Shown one piece after another: positions 23,531 through 34,919 of a DNA stretch of 64,000 nucleotides. Below the pieces are notes generated by a model, which worked only from the letters and a program-made list of their open reading frames with translations, was not told the DNA's origin and made no database searches. Where the stretch lies: the NCBI GenBank assembly GCA_963921825.1, contig OY997592.1, positions 17,921,432 to 17,985,431 on the forward strand, given 5' to 3'. The DNA comes from Erodium maritimum (taxonomy: Eukaryota > Streptophyta > Magnoliopsida > Geraniales > Geraniaceae). Position numbers and translations under genes: made by a program. Position 1 is the stretch's first letter; each line of letters opens with the position of its first letter.

Positions 23531-24914
23531 CATGACTCCTCATTCATCCTTCTCATCATCATCCCGATCCCCTGCTTCCTCATCCCGGGCTAGACCTCCG
23601 CATATGGTCACGACAACGGTTGGTCAGCCGTGATTCTCCCCGTCCCCGCCGCGTATCAGGACGAGCCAAGGGGGTTCGACATCACCGACACCGGTGTAAT
23701 GCTTAAATAGTGGCAGGTGGATGGTATGAAAGTGGAGGTGCTCTCATCCTCCGGTGTCTCGTTCCGGTTCCCATCCGAAACTCTATTCAATCGGGTCCAG
23801 AACAACGGCCCATAGACCTTCAGTGGTTACCCGATTATACTACTCTCGTATGTTCCTTGTGTACATTCGGATAGATTTAGATTCCGTTTTATGGAAATCG
23901 GGTTTCGTGCTTTCGAGGTACCGGGGGATGCTAAAAATGATGCTATCCGGGCTCTGTTGGCTAACTCAATTGGCCATGCAGTACCAGGGGATGTCACGCC
24001 GGAGGTGAAACCCTGGAACGAATTCCTTTAGTTCAAGGTAGCTTTGGATGTTGACCGACCGCTTCGGAGGAAGATCTGTCTACAATTCCCGACACACTGG
24101 GTGACTACAACAGTAACGCTCCAATATGAAAGACTATCGGGGTATTGTACTTGATGTGGATGGCTCAATCACCGAATCCACCAATGCACAACGCAGATCA
24201 GGGGAGTGGGTAAGGATGAGGTACAATTTGATGATACCTTACGTGCTAATACTATGGGTGAATGCAGAGAGGCTACTGAAGACTAGCTGGAGTCTCTCTC
24301 AGACCCAAAACCAGAAGCGGGTGGAGGACCTGATGACGTACCTCCGTATTCGGGCGGACTGTCCCAAACCTATGAGGGAAGGAATGGTACCTCATCCACC
24401 AGGCTTTCCGGTTTTGCTACCTGGCGAGGGAAGCTCAAAGGCGAAGACTGGTAACATGGCTAAGGATGGTCCCGAGGGGACACCTCCAAGTACTCAAGAT
24501 GGACACCCTGGGTTGTCAAACGGGACATGCGAGATCGCGAAGACCCTTAACATGGCTAATTAGAAGCAGGAACCGGGGTCTCAAGAGGAAGTGGGAATTA
24601 CCCACATTTCCATTGGGACTCCCGCTTGGACTCCCACAATGGCACTTGGGCCAGCAGGCAATCAGGTACGGATGTCGGCACAACAAGAGGGGAAACAGAA
24701 GGAGCCGCAGGAGCTGGGCGGAGGTCTGGGGCCAAAGAGACTCAAGATGCAGAAGACAAAGGCACAAAATAAAGTGTACCAAAGCCACACCCGGATTGCA
24801 TAGGTAAAGCTGAAGCAGGCCCTAGGAGCAACAGATCTGTAGACAAGGAGATTCCAGCTTAGGGATGAAGAGGACACACAAGACATGGCGCGAGCTGCAA
24901 AACAGCCCCGGTAG
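23531..24914 (+). pseudogene. Broken ORF1 (DUF4283-like, CCHC) of ORF1-only retroposon 2
   Basis: Starts at ATG 23531 with a Ser-rich leader (MTPHSSFSSSSRSP). Several frames are needed to follow it. Around 23770-24090 the frames give a DUF4283-like block ending LQYERLSGYC, next to a damaged zinc knuckle (CGWLNHRIHQC near 24150). The end reads MARAAKQPR before TAG 24912-24914, matching the C-terminal MARAAKKSC of LINE-B ORF1. This identifies the family even though the frame is broken by many changes. Confidence 0.65.
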
Positions 24915-25126
24915 GATTCATGAGACTCCCTGGTTCCCTAGGGGTAGTTGGCTGGTGGCGTACCCCTCACGACCTAGGACCGTCTCATGGCTGGGAGCGA
25001 AGACCTATTTCTATAGACTAGCGCTATATTATTTTTTGATTTCATATTTTATGTTTTCAGTACTTTTTTGAAATATGGTTGATTGTTATTTTTTTGAACT
25101 ATTTTTGTTATTTTGATCGGTGTGAT

Positions 25127-26002
25127 TAGGGCTGGGCAAATATCCGGTCGTTCACCAAAAACCGACCGTCATCGGCCATCCCCATCACCGGAATCGCCCA
25201 AACCGGTGTCACCGAAGACGGTTACGGTTAAGAAAATACCAACCCGGTAACATTTTGGGTGGGTACAGTTCTCTATCTTTCAAACCGGTAAAAAACCGAC
25301 CGACCGGCTTTAGGTGTGTATATAAGAATGTTTATATTTTTTTTACTAATTTGACGGTTACAGTATTACAAGAGGTTTAAATTAAATATTGACACTAGTA
25401 TTTGATTAACAGTGTAACAAAGGTAAAATGTAGGATATTAGTTTACTTTTAATCATAAATTTTGTCTATAGACAATTATATAGTAAGTTGGTTGTTCAAG
25501 TTAAAATAAATTAAATGTTGACACTAGTATTAATGAATTTATTTGATTTTAAAGTTCAAAATTTATGTGATTGTAATGAACTTGAATTTAAATCCTTATA
25601 CTTGAATAAACAAACATTTAAATCCTTTATTTATTATTTGTGACATGTATTTAAATCGAAGGTTTTTTTAGAGACCATTAAAGACTTTTTTTTTAAATGT
25701 TTTTCTTGATGTAATAGCTTAATAGTAAATTACTAGTAATAATTGATTGTGTTTTTGTTGTGAATTGGTTTTATTGTTCTAGTTGTTTTAGAAATTGATG
25801 ATTTTTTTTCTATTTTGGGCTTTAATTTAAAGCCCAACGGTCCGGTTAAAAGCTGTAACCGGCCGGCTCTGTGACGATCGGTTTTTAGGTTTCCCGTTGG
25901 AACCCGGTGCGATGACGGTTATGGATTTCAAATAACCGGTCCTCCCGGTTTGAGTTATGGATAATGAAAATATTGTCGGGCCTCGGCCGATGCCCACCCC
26001 TA
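25127..26002. mobile_element. Non-autonomous hAT element, 876 bp
   Basis: Terminal inverted repeats tagggctgggca (25127-25138) and tgcccaccccta (25991-26002), flanked by a perfect 8-bp TSD, ggtgtgat (25119-25126 and 26003-26010). Subterminal regions repeat ccggt/accgg motifs. No transposase is present. It is nested in the 3' UTR of ORF1-only retroposon 2. Confidence 0.92.
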
Positions 26003-26204
26003 GGTGTGATCGTAGGGACTTTCATTGTTGTCTAGGATGTCAACTAGACTATTTCTACGGGTTCAGAGCGTTAGGTGTCCTACGGGAGACTCGGACTTAT
26101 TCTGTTCTCAGGACTTTTAGTCCGACACTTGTATTGGTCCGTATGCATTTTGTGTAATGCAATCCCTCGATTCTTCTGTTAAAAAAAAGAAACCGATAGT
26201 GAAG

Positions 26205-26359
26205 ATAGTGTAATATATCCATATAGCCCTTGATTGGGCAGTTTTACCTTTTGTGCCATATCCTTTTCGTGATGTAATAGGGTGTTATCATCCCATTACC
26301 TGTTTCAAGTTGTGGTTTTGGGTTACCTTATCTAATAAATTTATCTTTCCCTAAAAAAA
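26205..26359 (+). mobile_element. Short LINE 3' end fragment
   Basis: Ends in an A-run at 26353-26359. An imperfect hairpin, taatagggtg...cccatta, lies at about 26276-26300, and GCCC/GGGC at about 26226-26239. The 5' limit and TSD are not resolved. Confidence 0.35.
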
Positions 26360-26374
26360 TTCAAATTAAATGTT

Positions 26375-27273
26375 GGGAAAATAACACATAACCCTGGCTA
26401 ACTATCACCGTTTTTCACATCACCCTCTCTAACTATTTTTGTGACATTTAACTCCTTTAACTTCTAGTTTTCTTCACTTTAGTCTAACGTTGTTAAATTT
26501 TGGATAGAAACAACTATGTGCAAAGCACATGATGTTTTATTTTTATTAAATGACATAACTATCCTTTCATATATACTAATTTAACCTAACTAAACTCAAA
26601 CCCTTATCTCTCCTTCTCTTCCTCTTTCTCATTTCCTCTCAACCGCACAAAGCTTCCAACTCCAAACTCTCACCTCCAATTATTTCCTCTACTATTCTCT
26701 CATCTCAAACACTTCTTCTTGCTCTCACCCTTCTTAATATATAAGTATAAAAAAAAACACATTAATGAAAATAAAAGTTAGTAAATAAAAAAAATATTTT
26801 TTAATATATAAGTAATAATATTTAATTCAAAAAATATATCAATATTAAAAACAGAATTAATAAAATATCAATATATCAACTTTTATTTTCATTAATGTGT
26901 TTTTATACTTATATATTAAGAAGGGTGAGAGCAAGAAGAAGTGTTTGAGATGAGAGAAGAGTAGAGAAGATAATTGGAGGTGAGAGTTTGGAGTTGGAAG
27001 CTTTGTACAATTGAGAGGAAATGAGAAAGAGGAAGAGGGGGAGAGATAAGGGTTTGAGTTTAGTTAGGTTAAGTTAGTATGTATGAAAGGATAGTAATGT
27101 CATTTAATAAAAATAAAACCTCATGTGCTTTGCACATGGTTGTTTCCACCCAAAATTTAACACCGTTAGCCTAAAGTGAAAAAAATAGAACTTAAAGCAG
27201 TTAAATGTCACAAAAAATAGTTAGGGTGATGTGAAAACGATGATAGTTAGTCAGGGTTATGTGTCATTTTCCC
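26375..27273. mobile_element. Snapback MULE-like MITE, 899 bp
   Basis: Arms of about 360 bp form a long inverted repeat starting gggaaaataacacataaccc and ending in its complement. A perfect 9-bp TSD, ttaaatgtt, lies at 26366-26374 and 27274-27282, the TSD length of Mutator-like elements. Each arm contains atgtgcaaagcacatg. The AT-rich centre (about 26745-26905) has no ORF. Confidence 0.92.
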
Positions 27274-27282
27274 TTAAATGTT

Positions 27283-27737
27283 TGCATTTACACCTTACAC
27301 ACCCTCGTAGTTCATTACTCTAGTTATCAACTTATAAATGAATATTTCTCAGTAAAAAAAACTCATAAATAAAATAGAGTAAAAACATATGGAAATCAAA
27401 TGTCAGTAAATAATAAAATTTATTTATGTATTGAATTATAATTTTTAACAGAGCATGTGTTTTCAAAATTTGACTCACCATCGGACAATTTCGACTTTTA
27501 AGTTCGAAAACATCCAAGTTGTTAAATTTTGTAATGCGATGAGAGATTTTTTTTAGCATGGACACGGAGAGAAGAAATCAAATAGAAACTCACTCTTAAC
27601 CTAAAAACTGTGAGAACTCATCCAAGCCATTTATTTCATAAATGGATGGATGAGATGCAATTGAGTTGTTGACTACAAAAAAAAACAGCACTTTTTGGTA
27701 GGTGGTTGAGGTTTTTTAGTAAAACTATCATATTACG
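27283..27737. other. AT-rich interval
   Basis: No gene or repeat recognised. Confidence 0.35.
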
Positions 27738-27739
27738 TT

Positions 27740-28450
27740 TTTTTGTTACCATTTCATTAATTTAATCATTCATGCTTCGTTTGAACTCCGATTGGCTTCA
27801 AATTTGCGCCGATATTTTTTTCAAGGGCTTTCTATCAAGATCAGTGATGAATATATTTTGAATCACGATTTTTTTATTTCGGGGTAGTTTAAAACTATAT
27901 ATATATATGGATAATTTTTATCAACACTTTACACTAGTTTTATCAACAACTAACACTAGTTTTATCACCTAATTTTTCAAAACTGGACATGATTTTTATC
28001 ACCTCATCACATGTTTTTTATGAACATTAAACACTAGTTTTATCAACACTAAACTCTAGGTTTATCACTAAATTACATGTGTTCTATCACCACCATCACA
28101 TGTTTTTTTATCAACACTAAACTCTAGTTTATGACACTTATTATCAAAATTGAACATGATTTTCATCACTTCATCACTTGTTTTTTTATCACCTCAGTAC
28201 ATGTTTTTTTATCAACATTTAGCACTAATTTGATCACCCTGATATGAAACATTTATTAGTGAAGATTTATCGACACTCAATATTATTTTTATCACCCCGA
28301 TATAAATTTTTTATTTTCGTGCTTTAAAATATATTCAATATGCTACTTGGTAGATAGTCATTGGAAAAATAAAAATATTGGCGCAAGTTTGAAGCTAATT
28401 GGAGTTCAAACGAATCGGGAATAATTAAATTAGTGAATTGGTCGAGAAAA
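27740..28450. mobile_element. Foldback element with internal tatcaacac repeats
   Basis: Arms at about 27740-27885 and 28305-28450 are inverted copies; the clearest 65 bp surround ttcgtttgaactcc and its complement ggagttcaaacga. Between them are many degenerate repeats of atcaacactaaacactagtt and ttttatcac. No ORF. The exact ends and TSD are not resolved. Confidence 0.7.
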
Positions 28451-28454
28451 AGTG

Positions 28455-30520
28455 GACGCTTGTCCACATGGCACCATACTATTACAATTATTTCCTTGCT
28501 TATGTGAGAAAGGATGAAAGTGGCGTGAATTTTGGGTGGGATTGGGGTGATGATGTGGAATCATGGTGAATATTGGATCTTAGGTGTGTGTGGCTAGGAT
28601 GAGTTCCCACATTTTTTAGGATAATAGAGGTTTCTATTAGATTTGTCCTCTAGACACGAATACTTCATTGATAATAAAACACTTATGATAATTCAAAAAC
28701 AGACGTATACAATTGGAAATTCTTAATAAGTGGAAAAAGGACCAAGCATAGTTTCTAGACATTTGGAACGTTGATCCTATAGCAACCACATGGCTATTCC
28801 AGGTAAAGGGTAACGTGTGTTTCCTTATTCTTCCAGTGAGTGGCACGAGAGATCCAGCTGACTTTCTTTGTCTCGACTTGGTCAAACTTGTGGTGTCACG
28901 ACGGTCTGCCAAGGAGTGACCCGGGAAAGGAGGAGACTGAGGTCAGCTAGGTGCCGAACCCTAGGGGTTGGGGTATAACTCCTCATGCACACCCCGTGAT
29001 GCCTTAAATGTCTCATAGAGACTAGCGAGGCTACTTTGCAGACCTCACAGTCACCCATCGAAGCCATCTCCTCTCTAAGGGATAGAATTCCAACTGCCTC
29101 TGTCCTGGATGAGAGGGTGGTCGTGGCGTCCTTCATGCATCATCGGGGGCCCCAATGGCGGTCCCAGAATTTGGGTGCCTCCATTCTCATACTCAGGTCT
29201 CCCCATCCTGGATGAGAATCAGGGTGGGTCGTACGTATCGTGCTTCCAGCCTGAAGGTAGTAATCCGGGATGGATATCCACCAGAACCCAAATCCGAAAT
29301 AGCATTTTACGAGAGAGAGGGTCGACCCAACTGTCCGTTGTGCAACCCACGGCAACCTACTCTTCCACCACAAGCTCCTGACTGTGGACCGGACGCCAGA
29401 GGTCGAAACACGGTGATGCAATGTGATGGGAAATGGAGTGGGCCGCATTAGGATTGTAGCCCTGCAAGCGAGGCGTTGAGTCCACCCTAGCTCTCAGTTG
29501 GGGAACCGAGTTTAGCTCCAGTCGAGGGGTACCTTGAGACTGAAACAACCTGCGCCTATTCGGGTGAAGGTGCGATGGGTGGTTTTATCGTCCCTGCATG
29601 GTCATCACGGATGGAAGCCAGTAGGGTACCAGCCAAATTTCTATCAGATTATGGGAGCGACGAGTAGGCCTCATTGTGAGGGGAGCAGTCATGGGCACCA
29701 GAGTCAGGAAATCACATGCAGGCGAGGGCGGTTCGTAGAACAGGTGGTGGCGGCGAGACCTGTTCGGGAGGAGATTTTCCCTCGTGATGCACACCCACGC
29801 TCCCCATTGCGTCGTACGATGCATGGCTAGTCGGTAAGAGTTGCAGCGAGGCGGGAGGAGAGTTGGTGGGATATGCGACGGAGAGGTCATAATAGCAGAG
29901 CCGAGCGGCGATCGTCAGAAGGATGAAAATAGACTGCGTGGAAATGAAACCCTAAAGGTAGAGAGAAGAACCTTAAACGCCGACTTTTGTTTTATTACCG
30001 TGAACAGTAAGATTAGTTTTCAATCGTTATTTAAATTTAGTTTTTAATTATACTAAAAAAAATCTTTATCTTATAGGCCTATAGGCCCTAAACAAGACTT
30101 ATATATACACATACGACATACCCATGGCATGCATGTTTGGTTGGAAAAAATGATAAAATTAATGCAGTCTTCGGTTGTATGATTTGGGTGTGAAATATAT
30201 GGTTGTTGAAATAATCCTATTGCACCAACTTAATGAATGAGGTGGGTATGAGGTGATTGTCTTCATGATACATACATACACAAAATTAGAAGAAATATTG
30301 CTTTCTATTAGCATAAAGCCTTGCTTGAAATTAAATAAAATTGACAAATTAATTTGTTTTTCTTCATAATCCATATACATTATTCAATTAATCATTGATT
30401 GATAAAACAGAGGCAACCAGTAATAGAGGGCCACAAGAATTACATTATTATCTTGTATCAAGATAAAATATGCAGAAGGTTATATAGTCTCAGTATACAG
30501 GAGTTAGGCCACGCGCCATA
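28455..30520. other. Unassigned block, probably decayed transposon
   Basis: From about 28900 to 29950 the sequence is much less AT-rich than its surroundings. It has fragmentary frames on both strands (up to about 100 codons) with no motif I recognise. The minus strand near 29950 contains ttagggtttcatttcc, like a LINE leader, so a minus-strand element is possible. 30000-30500 is AT-rich with nothing seen. Confidence 0.35.
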
Positions 30521-30531
30521 ACCAATCATAG

Positions 30532-31593
30532 CTACGGCCTCGCCGGGGTCCAGCCATTACTCCAAAGCTCCCCTTGATCCGTTGATTCTCCGATCCGTTG
30601 GTTTCCGCAACAGATCTGAAGGTCCTCGGCTCACCGTAGTTAGTTTGCAGCTGCAGCCACCGTCGGGACTCTCATCTAACGCTCAGATCCGTCGTGGGGC
30701 TGTCGTTTTTTCACCGGAATCCTTCCACTATTCAAGGCCTCGCCGGAACAGGGACGTCGCCCTCACCAGCTCCACCTTCATGGTGGTCAGAGAAGTCGTT
30801 TACCGCTCATCCCCCCTCCGCCCTCCCTCCGTCGTTTGCCGTTCACCCCCCCTCCGCCATCCTCCAACCAGCCCCGCCTCCCCACGGCCTGAACCACCAC
30901 ACTCTAGCCAGACCCGCCACCCACAGCCAGATCTGTCACCATGGAGGCTAGTTTCGCCAGCCACCACCCGTCTCCCCTCTCCGGCTTCACCCCCCGATGA
31001 CGACGACTGCATTTCCTCCGGTCAAGCCTCCGTTCCACGCTCCTCCGTCAAGACGATCAGATCTGCACCCAGCTTCTGTCGGAACACCGTAGTTCGACCA
31101 GTTCAGCTATGCTGCTAATCGTGTTTATCCGACCAGACCATTACATCAGCCTCAAGAGGATCAGATCTGCACTCGTTGGCGCCGCCCACCTCATTCCAAT
31201 CACAACTCCATTCTTCAGAGGCTGATCGCGAGTAGTTGTAGCTCTTTGTTGTTGGTTATCTTGTTTTTATTTAGTTTGTTTCAGTTGTATCTATTTTTAG
31301 TTTGTCCTCCCTGTCGGAATATCTTATATCCAGTAGGTGTAGTTGTTGCCTATGGCGGCGTGTCCGGTCGGGACTCTTTATCAGCGGATCTCTTCAGAGA
31401 GCCAATAAGGAGGTCCGACCTGATAGTAGTTTGGTATCTAGGCGCTGCGTCGCCCGTCTCGAGAGCTATTCATCGCGTTGGTCGTTTCTCGGGTGCTCGA
31501 GAACGACAAGCAGATGTAACGCTTGTACTGTTTGGTATGTATTGTGTGGTTTGTAAGATTTATTAATTTATTAATGAATCTTTATGTTAAAAA
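30532..31593 (+). mobile_element. Short non-coding retroposon with LINE-like 3' end
   Basis: A GC-rich, Pro/Ser-biased 5' half runs into a 3' region ending ttaatgaatctttatgttaaaaaa. The flanks share an 8-bp direct repeat, aatcatag (30524-30531 and 31594-31601). A strong hairpin, GTCGTTTCTCG/CGAGAACGAC, lies at 31481-31507. The 178-codon frame at 30582-31118 is low-complexity and looks like leader sequence, so I do not call a protein. It may be a LINE reduced to its two untranslated ends. Confidence 0.55.
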
Positions 31594-31609
31594 AATCATA
31601 GATATTACT

Positions 31610-33647
31610 ATTTTTTTGGCTAAAAGGTGCAGTATTATTAAATCAGATTCCCATTATATAGATTTGCATCAAAGAATATTCTCCCTGACTATAGGAAAGA
31701 ACAGAAATAAAACAAAAACGTTCTCAGTTCTTTGAAATAGTGAATAGTCACAGACGGTATTAAAACGCCACGTAAGCAGGAATGAAAGATGGGGGGGATG
31801 AAGAAGGAACTGGAAGTCCTGCTCAAAAGTCCGACCATGGACTACATTAGTAGTAGGAGGCAAGACTTTCACCAAGGACCCCTCCCAAAGCCAGTCCCTG
31901 AAGCCTGGAGAGGCTAACATTCCTCCTGGCGGGACCGTTTACCAGCCCTCGCCTGATCATTCCGGGAGCACCAACAGTAGTCCTCTTCACTCCTCCAGTA
32001 GTAATACCTTCACTATCTATGTGCCCAGGCAGAATGGGCGTTGAAACTTCAGTGACCCTGCCACTAGAGAGATGGTCGGTCACCAATTTTTTCCAGCCGG
32101 GATCCACCTTCCCCGTCTGGGTACTGCCCCGAGGAACTGCATGGTTAGATACAGTGCTCGGGGAAACACACATGCTTCATCCTCGAGACGAGGAGCCCTT
32201 ACATATAGTGGTTAGGGATACATACCCCACGGCCGGCAGGGCAGTTGGCGTTGGGGTGTTCGTCCAATCCATTGCATAGGACTTGACCAGCTTGTCCTTG
32301 TGATACTCCAGAATGGAAGTATCGTACCTCTATGTACCCAGCACCTCCCTCTCACAATCATGTACAACATGACTGATCCGCCCACAGTTGAAGCAGAAGT
32401 TGGGAAGCTTCGAGTATGTGAGCTCGACCCTCACGGGGTCCAGAAATTCCTTGAACCGGAGAAGAAGCTCCCACCGGAGAGGGTTCTCTACAAGGTGCCA
32501 GTAGTGCACCTTTACAATACCTCCCAAACACATTCCTTATTGGTCATAGGGGACCTCCACAGAAACCCCCAAGGTGTCGTTGATTTTCTCCCCTATCGCC
32601 TTTGTCCTGACCAAGGACGGGAGGCCCCAAGCATGGACCTGGAGTTGCTGACGGTCCAACGTCGGGACGTTCTGGGCATAGGGATCCAGGTCTTCGAACA
32701 AAAGAGGACGCTCGTCGAAACACCAGGGTTCGGTACCCTAAACCCAGTCCCGAGTCTCCGCCGTCTTGAAGTAGAAGCCGAAAAAACTTGGTCCAAGATC
32801 TTTGACCACCAGACCCTCCGTTGAACGCCCTCAAACAGCAATGATGATCCGAAGGAGGATATCCTTCCGGGGAGGTTTTGGGGCCCAAAGCTTACCCGCC
32901 AACCCAAACTACCGTCGTGCAATGACTCAGAGTTGACCGACGAGTATGGGACCACCACCTCCACCTCATCGTCTTCGTCAAGGGAGCAGGAAGAGAACCC
33001 ATCATGGAGCGATGCTAGAGAAACATGTAGGTCCGGCAAGGCTGATGGCGTGGGAGAAAGGGGATCCTCCGAGGGAAGGGTCGACCGCCCACGAACCAAA
33101 CCGTCCGGTAATGTGAGAATGGAAGGGATGAACGGGATCCTCTCCCTATTAGGGAGTGAACGACCTAACCCCAAATCTTCTACTGCCGTCCTCGAAAGAT
33201 CCCCGACCGGAGCTTTCCCACGCGTCGGGTCCCGTTGGAGGGGAGGGGATGAAGGACGCCCATCCTCTGCTAGTGGAACTGGAGCACAGCGAGGAGGCGG
33301 AGCAAGAGAGGCACTGATCAGAAGCGGCGAAGGAAGAGCTAGAGGTGGATTGCTTGCGGGTGAAGCAACCACCTTAACCCTAAGGTTGGCTTTGGCTTCC
33401 TCCTAAGTTGGGCTTTTAAGGGCAGCGGCACCACGGGAGAAGACGGGGTCTTCGAGAGAGAAGACTGCACCGGAGACGCCATGACACAACCGGCAGGGAG
33501 TGCAGTAGCAGGGTCAGCGTTGTCAGCGGCCGAGGCAGGGCTAGAAAGCACCATGGTCGTAGAGAGGGTAGGCGGCTAAGGCTAGGATGTGCTCTCGATG
33601 TGCGAGGGAGTTTTTTCCCATTTTTTGAGAATTACCATTAAAGACTC
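31610..33647 (-). mobile_element. ORF1-only retroposon 3 (CCHC type), minus strand
   Basis: On the minus strand it runs from 33647 to a tail seen as a T-run at 31611-31617. A 9-bp TSD, gatattact, lies at 31601-31609 and 33648-33656. It contains a broken ORF1 with a CCHC knuckle and a short 3' UTR, and no ORF2. A long hairpin in the 3' UTR has TGACTAT (31686-31692) pairing with ATAGTCA (31744-31750) and AAAGAAC (31696-31702) with GTTCTTT (31727-31733). Total length is about 2.04 kb. Confidence 0.7.
31850..33554 (-). pseudogene. Broken ORF1 (CCHC) of ORF1-only retroposon 3
   Basis: Read from about 33554 downward. The first 400 codons, in two frames, are Ser/Pro-rich (MVLSSPASAADNADPATALP; then 33372-32593, 259 codons). 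The zinc knuckle CFNCGRISHVVHDC lies at about 32350-32395, preceded by RVELTYSKLPNF, the usual lead-in in plant LINE ORF1 proteins. The remaining 150 codons are a basic, low-complexity tail. Several frameshifts and stops separate the pieces. Confidence 0.65.
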
Positions 33648-33656
33648 GATATTACT

Positions 33657-34915
33657 TATTAAGTATGCTATTTGTATAACTTGTCTAGAATTTAAAGTGT
33701 ATTTTAAAATCGGTTAACAAAATTAATGGAACACTTAGATTTACCGACGTACCTGATGATTCACCAAACTTCAGGATCCGAGTTAGTCACGGAACGTCTT
33801 ACCAATAAGTTGCATGTTTTACCAATAGCTTGCATGAACAGTTATATCAAAGTTCAGGTTGATCAAATCTCGTCATTAGGAGTCAGGGCCGACATAAGCT
33901 TTAAGCGAGTTAAGCAATCGCTTAAGGCCGCCGATTAGAAAAGGCCCCGTAAAATAAATAAGAAGTCGTTTAAGGCATCGTGTGAAAAAGACCCCATATC
34001 AAGCTAAAATATTAGACTTCTAATCTTGAAATTAAAATTTAATACTAGTTAGGTCTAATTTTGATCTCTAATTTAATTAAGATCTGGGAGAGGATCTGGA
34101 GGCAAAACAAGCTCCGAAGATTTCTCCTTCCCTAAAACTGGATTTTGTACCTCGTCGGAACCTGCAGCGGCGTCTTCCTTCACCGGAGATGATCTGATCT
34201 TGATATTTACACGACTATGAGACAGAGCAAGAAAGACTATAAATCATAATTGTGATAGTAAGTAGAAAATGATGGGATATATGATCGCACCTGAAGGAAA
34301 TCACTTCCCCAACTTCTAGAAACAGAGCCGACAACGAAGCTATAGTGCAACCATTAAGATGGATTTTGGCCATCGTGGACTAGTGCCAATAACCCCCTTA
34401 CAACGGTAGCTTCCATCGAACGGACGATCTGAAACTATCTGCTTACCAAATCCCAATTCGTCGAACGCAAGAGAGAGTCGAAAGTAGGATCTACACAATT
34501 TATCAAATAAGCACGACCACCCAAATTTTTGAGTTCTATTATGTGCGCTCCATCATGTTGCAACTCTGCGAGAATAGTCTAAGGGGACCAAACTGAACTA
34601 GAGACTCCGATTACACCCCTTAAAGTCGCTCTCTTATGAGTTACGTCAGACGTCCTAATACACCTAGATGACTCGATGCAACCAGGCCTTTGTGAGTTAC
34701 ACAGCCGAGATGGACTCTGTTTTGAGACTATCTTCTTCGTTGAGTGCTTGGGTTTTGACTTAAAAATGGAAACAAATAACCCATAGCCCTGAACCTTCAC
34801 CTCATTGTATTGATGAACTACAACAAGTGTGTCTGAAGGGGAATAAAAGTGAAGAAATTCGAAGTGCTGGACAGCTGGGGTCCGTAGAGTCCGCCAATAA
34901 TATGGACCTTTCCAC
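33657..34915. other. Unassigned intergenic block
   Basis: AT-rich up to about 34080. From 34080 to 34915 composition is mixed, with a 112-codon minus-strand frame (34917-34579) lacking any motif. Possibly part of the element whose 3' end lies at 35564, disturbed by a later insertion. Confidence 0.3.
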
Positions 34916-34919
34916 AATC

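Larger units (their letters stand above)
23394..26185 (+). mobile_element. ORF1-only retroposon 2 (CCHC type), with a nested hAT element
   Basis: A decayed retroposon flanked by a 14-bp TSD with one mismatch, aaagaaactgatag (23380-23393) and aaagaaaccgatag (26186-26199), and ending in an A-run. It holds a broken ORF1 with a DUF4283-like block and CCHC knuckle, ending at 24914, followed by a 3' UTR of about 390 bases once the nested hAT is subtracted. No ORF2 sequence is present. Net length is about 1.9 kb, close to ORF1-only retroposon 1. A hairpin GGACT/AGTCC lies at 26111-26123. Confidence 0.7.

Noticed and set aside
30582-31118. 178-codon Pro/Ser/Arg-rich frame
   Set aside because: Low complexity, open in several frames, no domain; it reads as GC-rich leader sequence of a retroposon.
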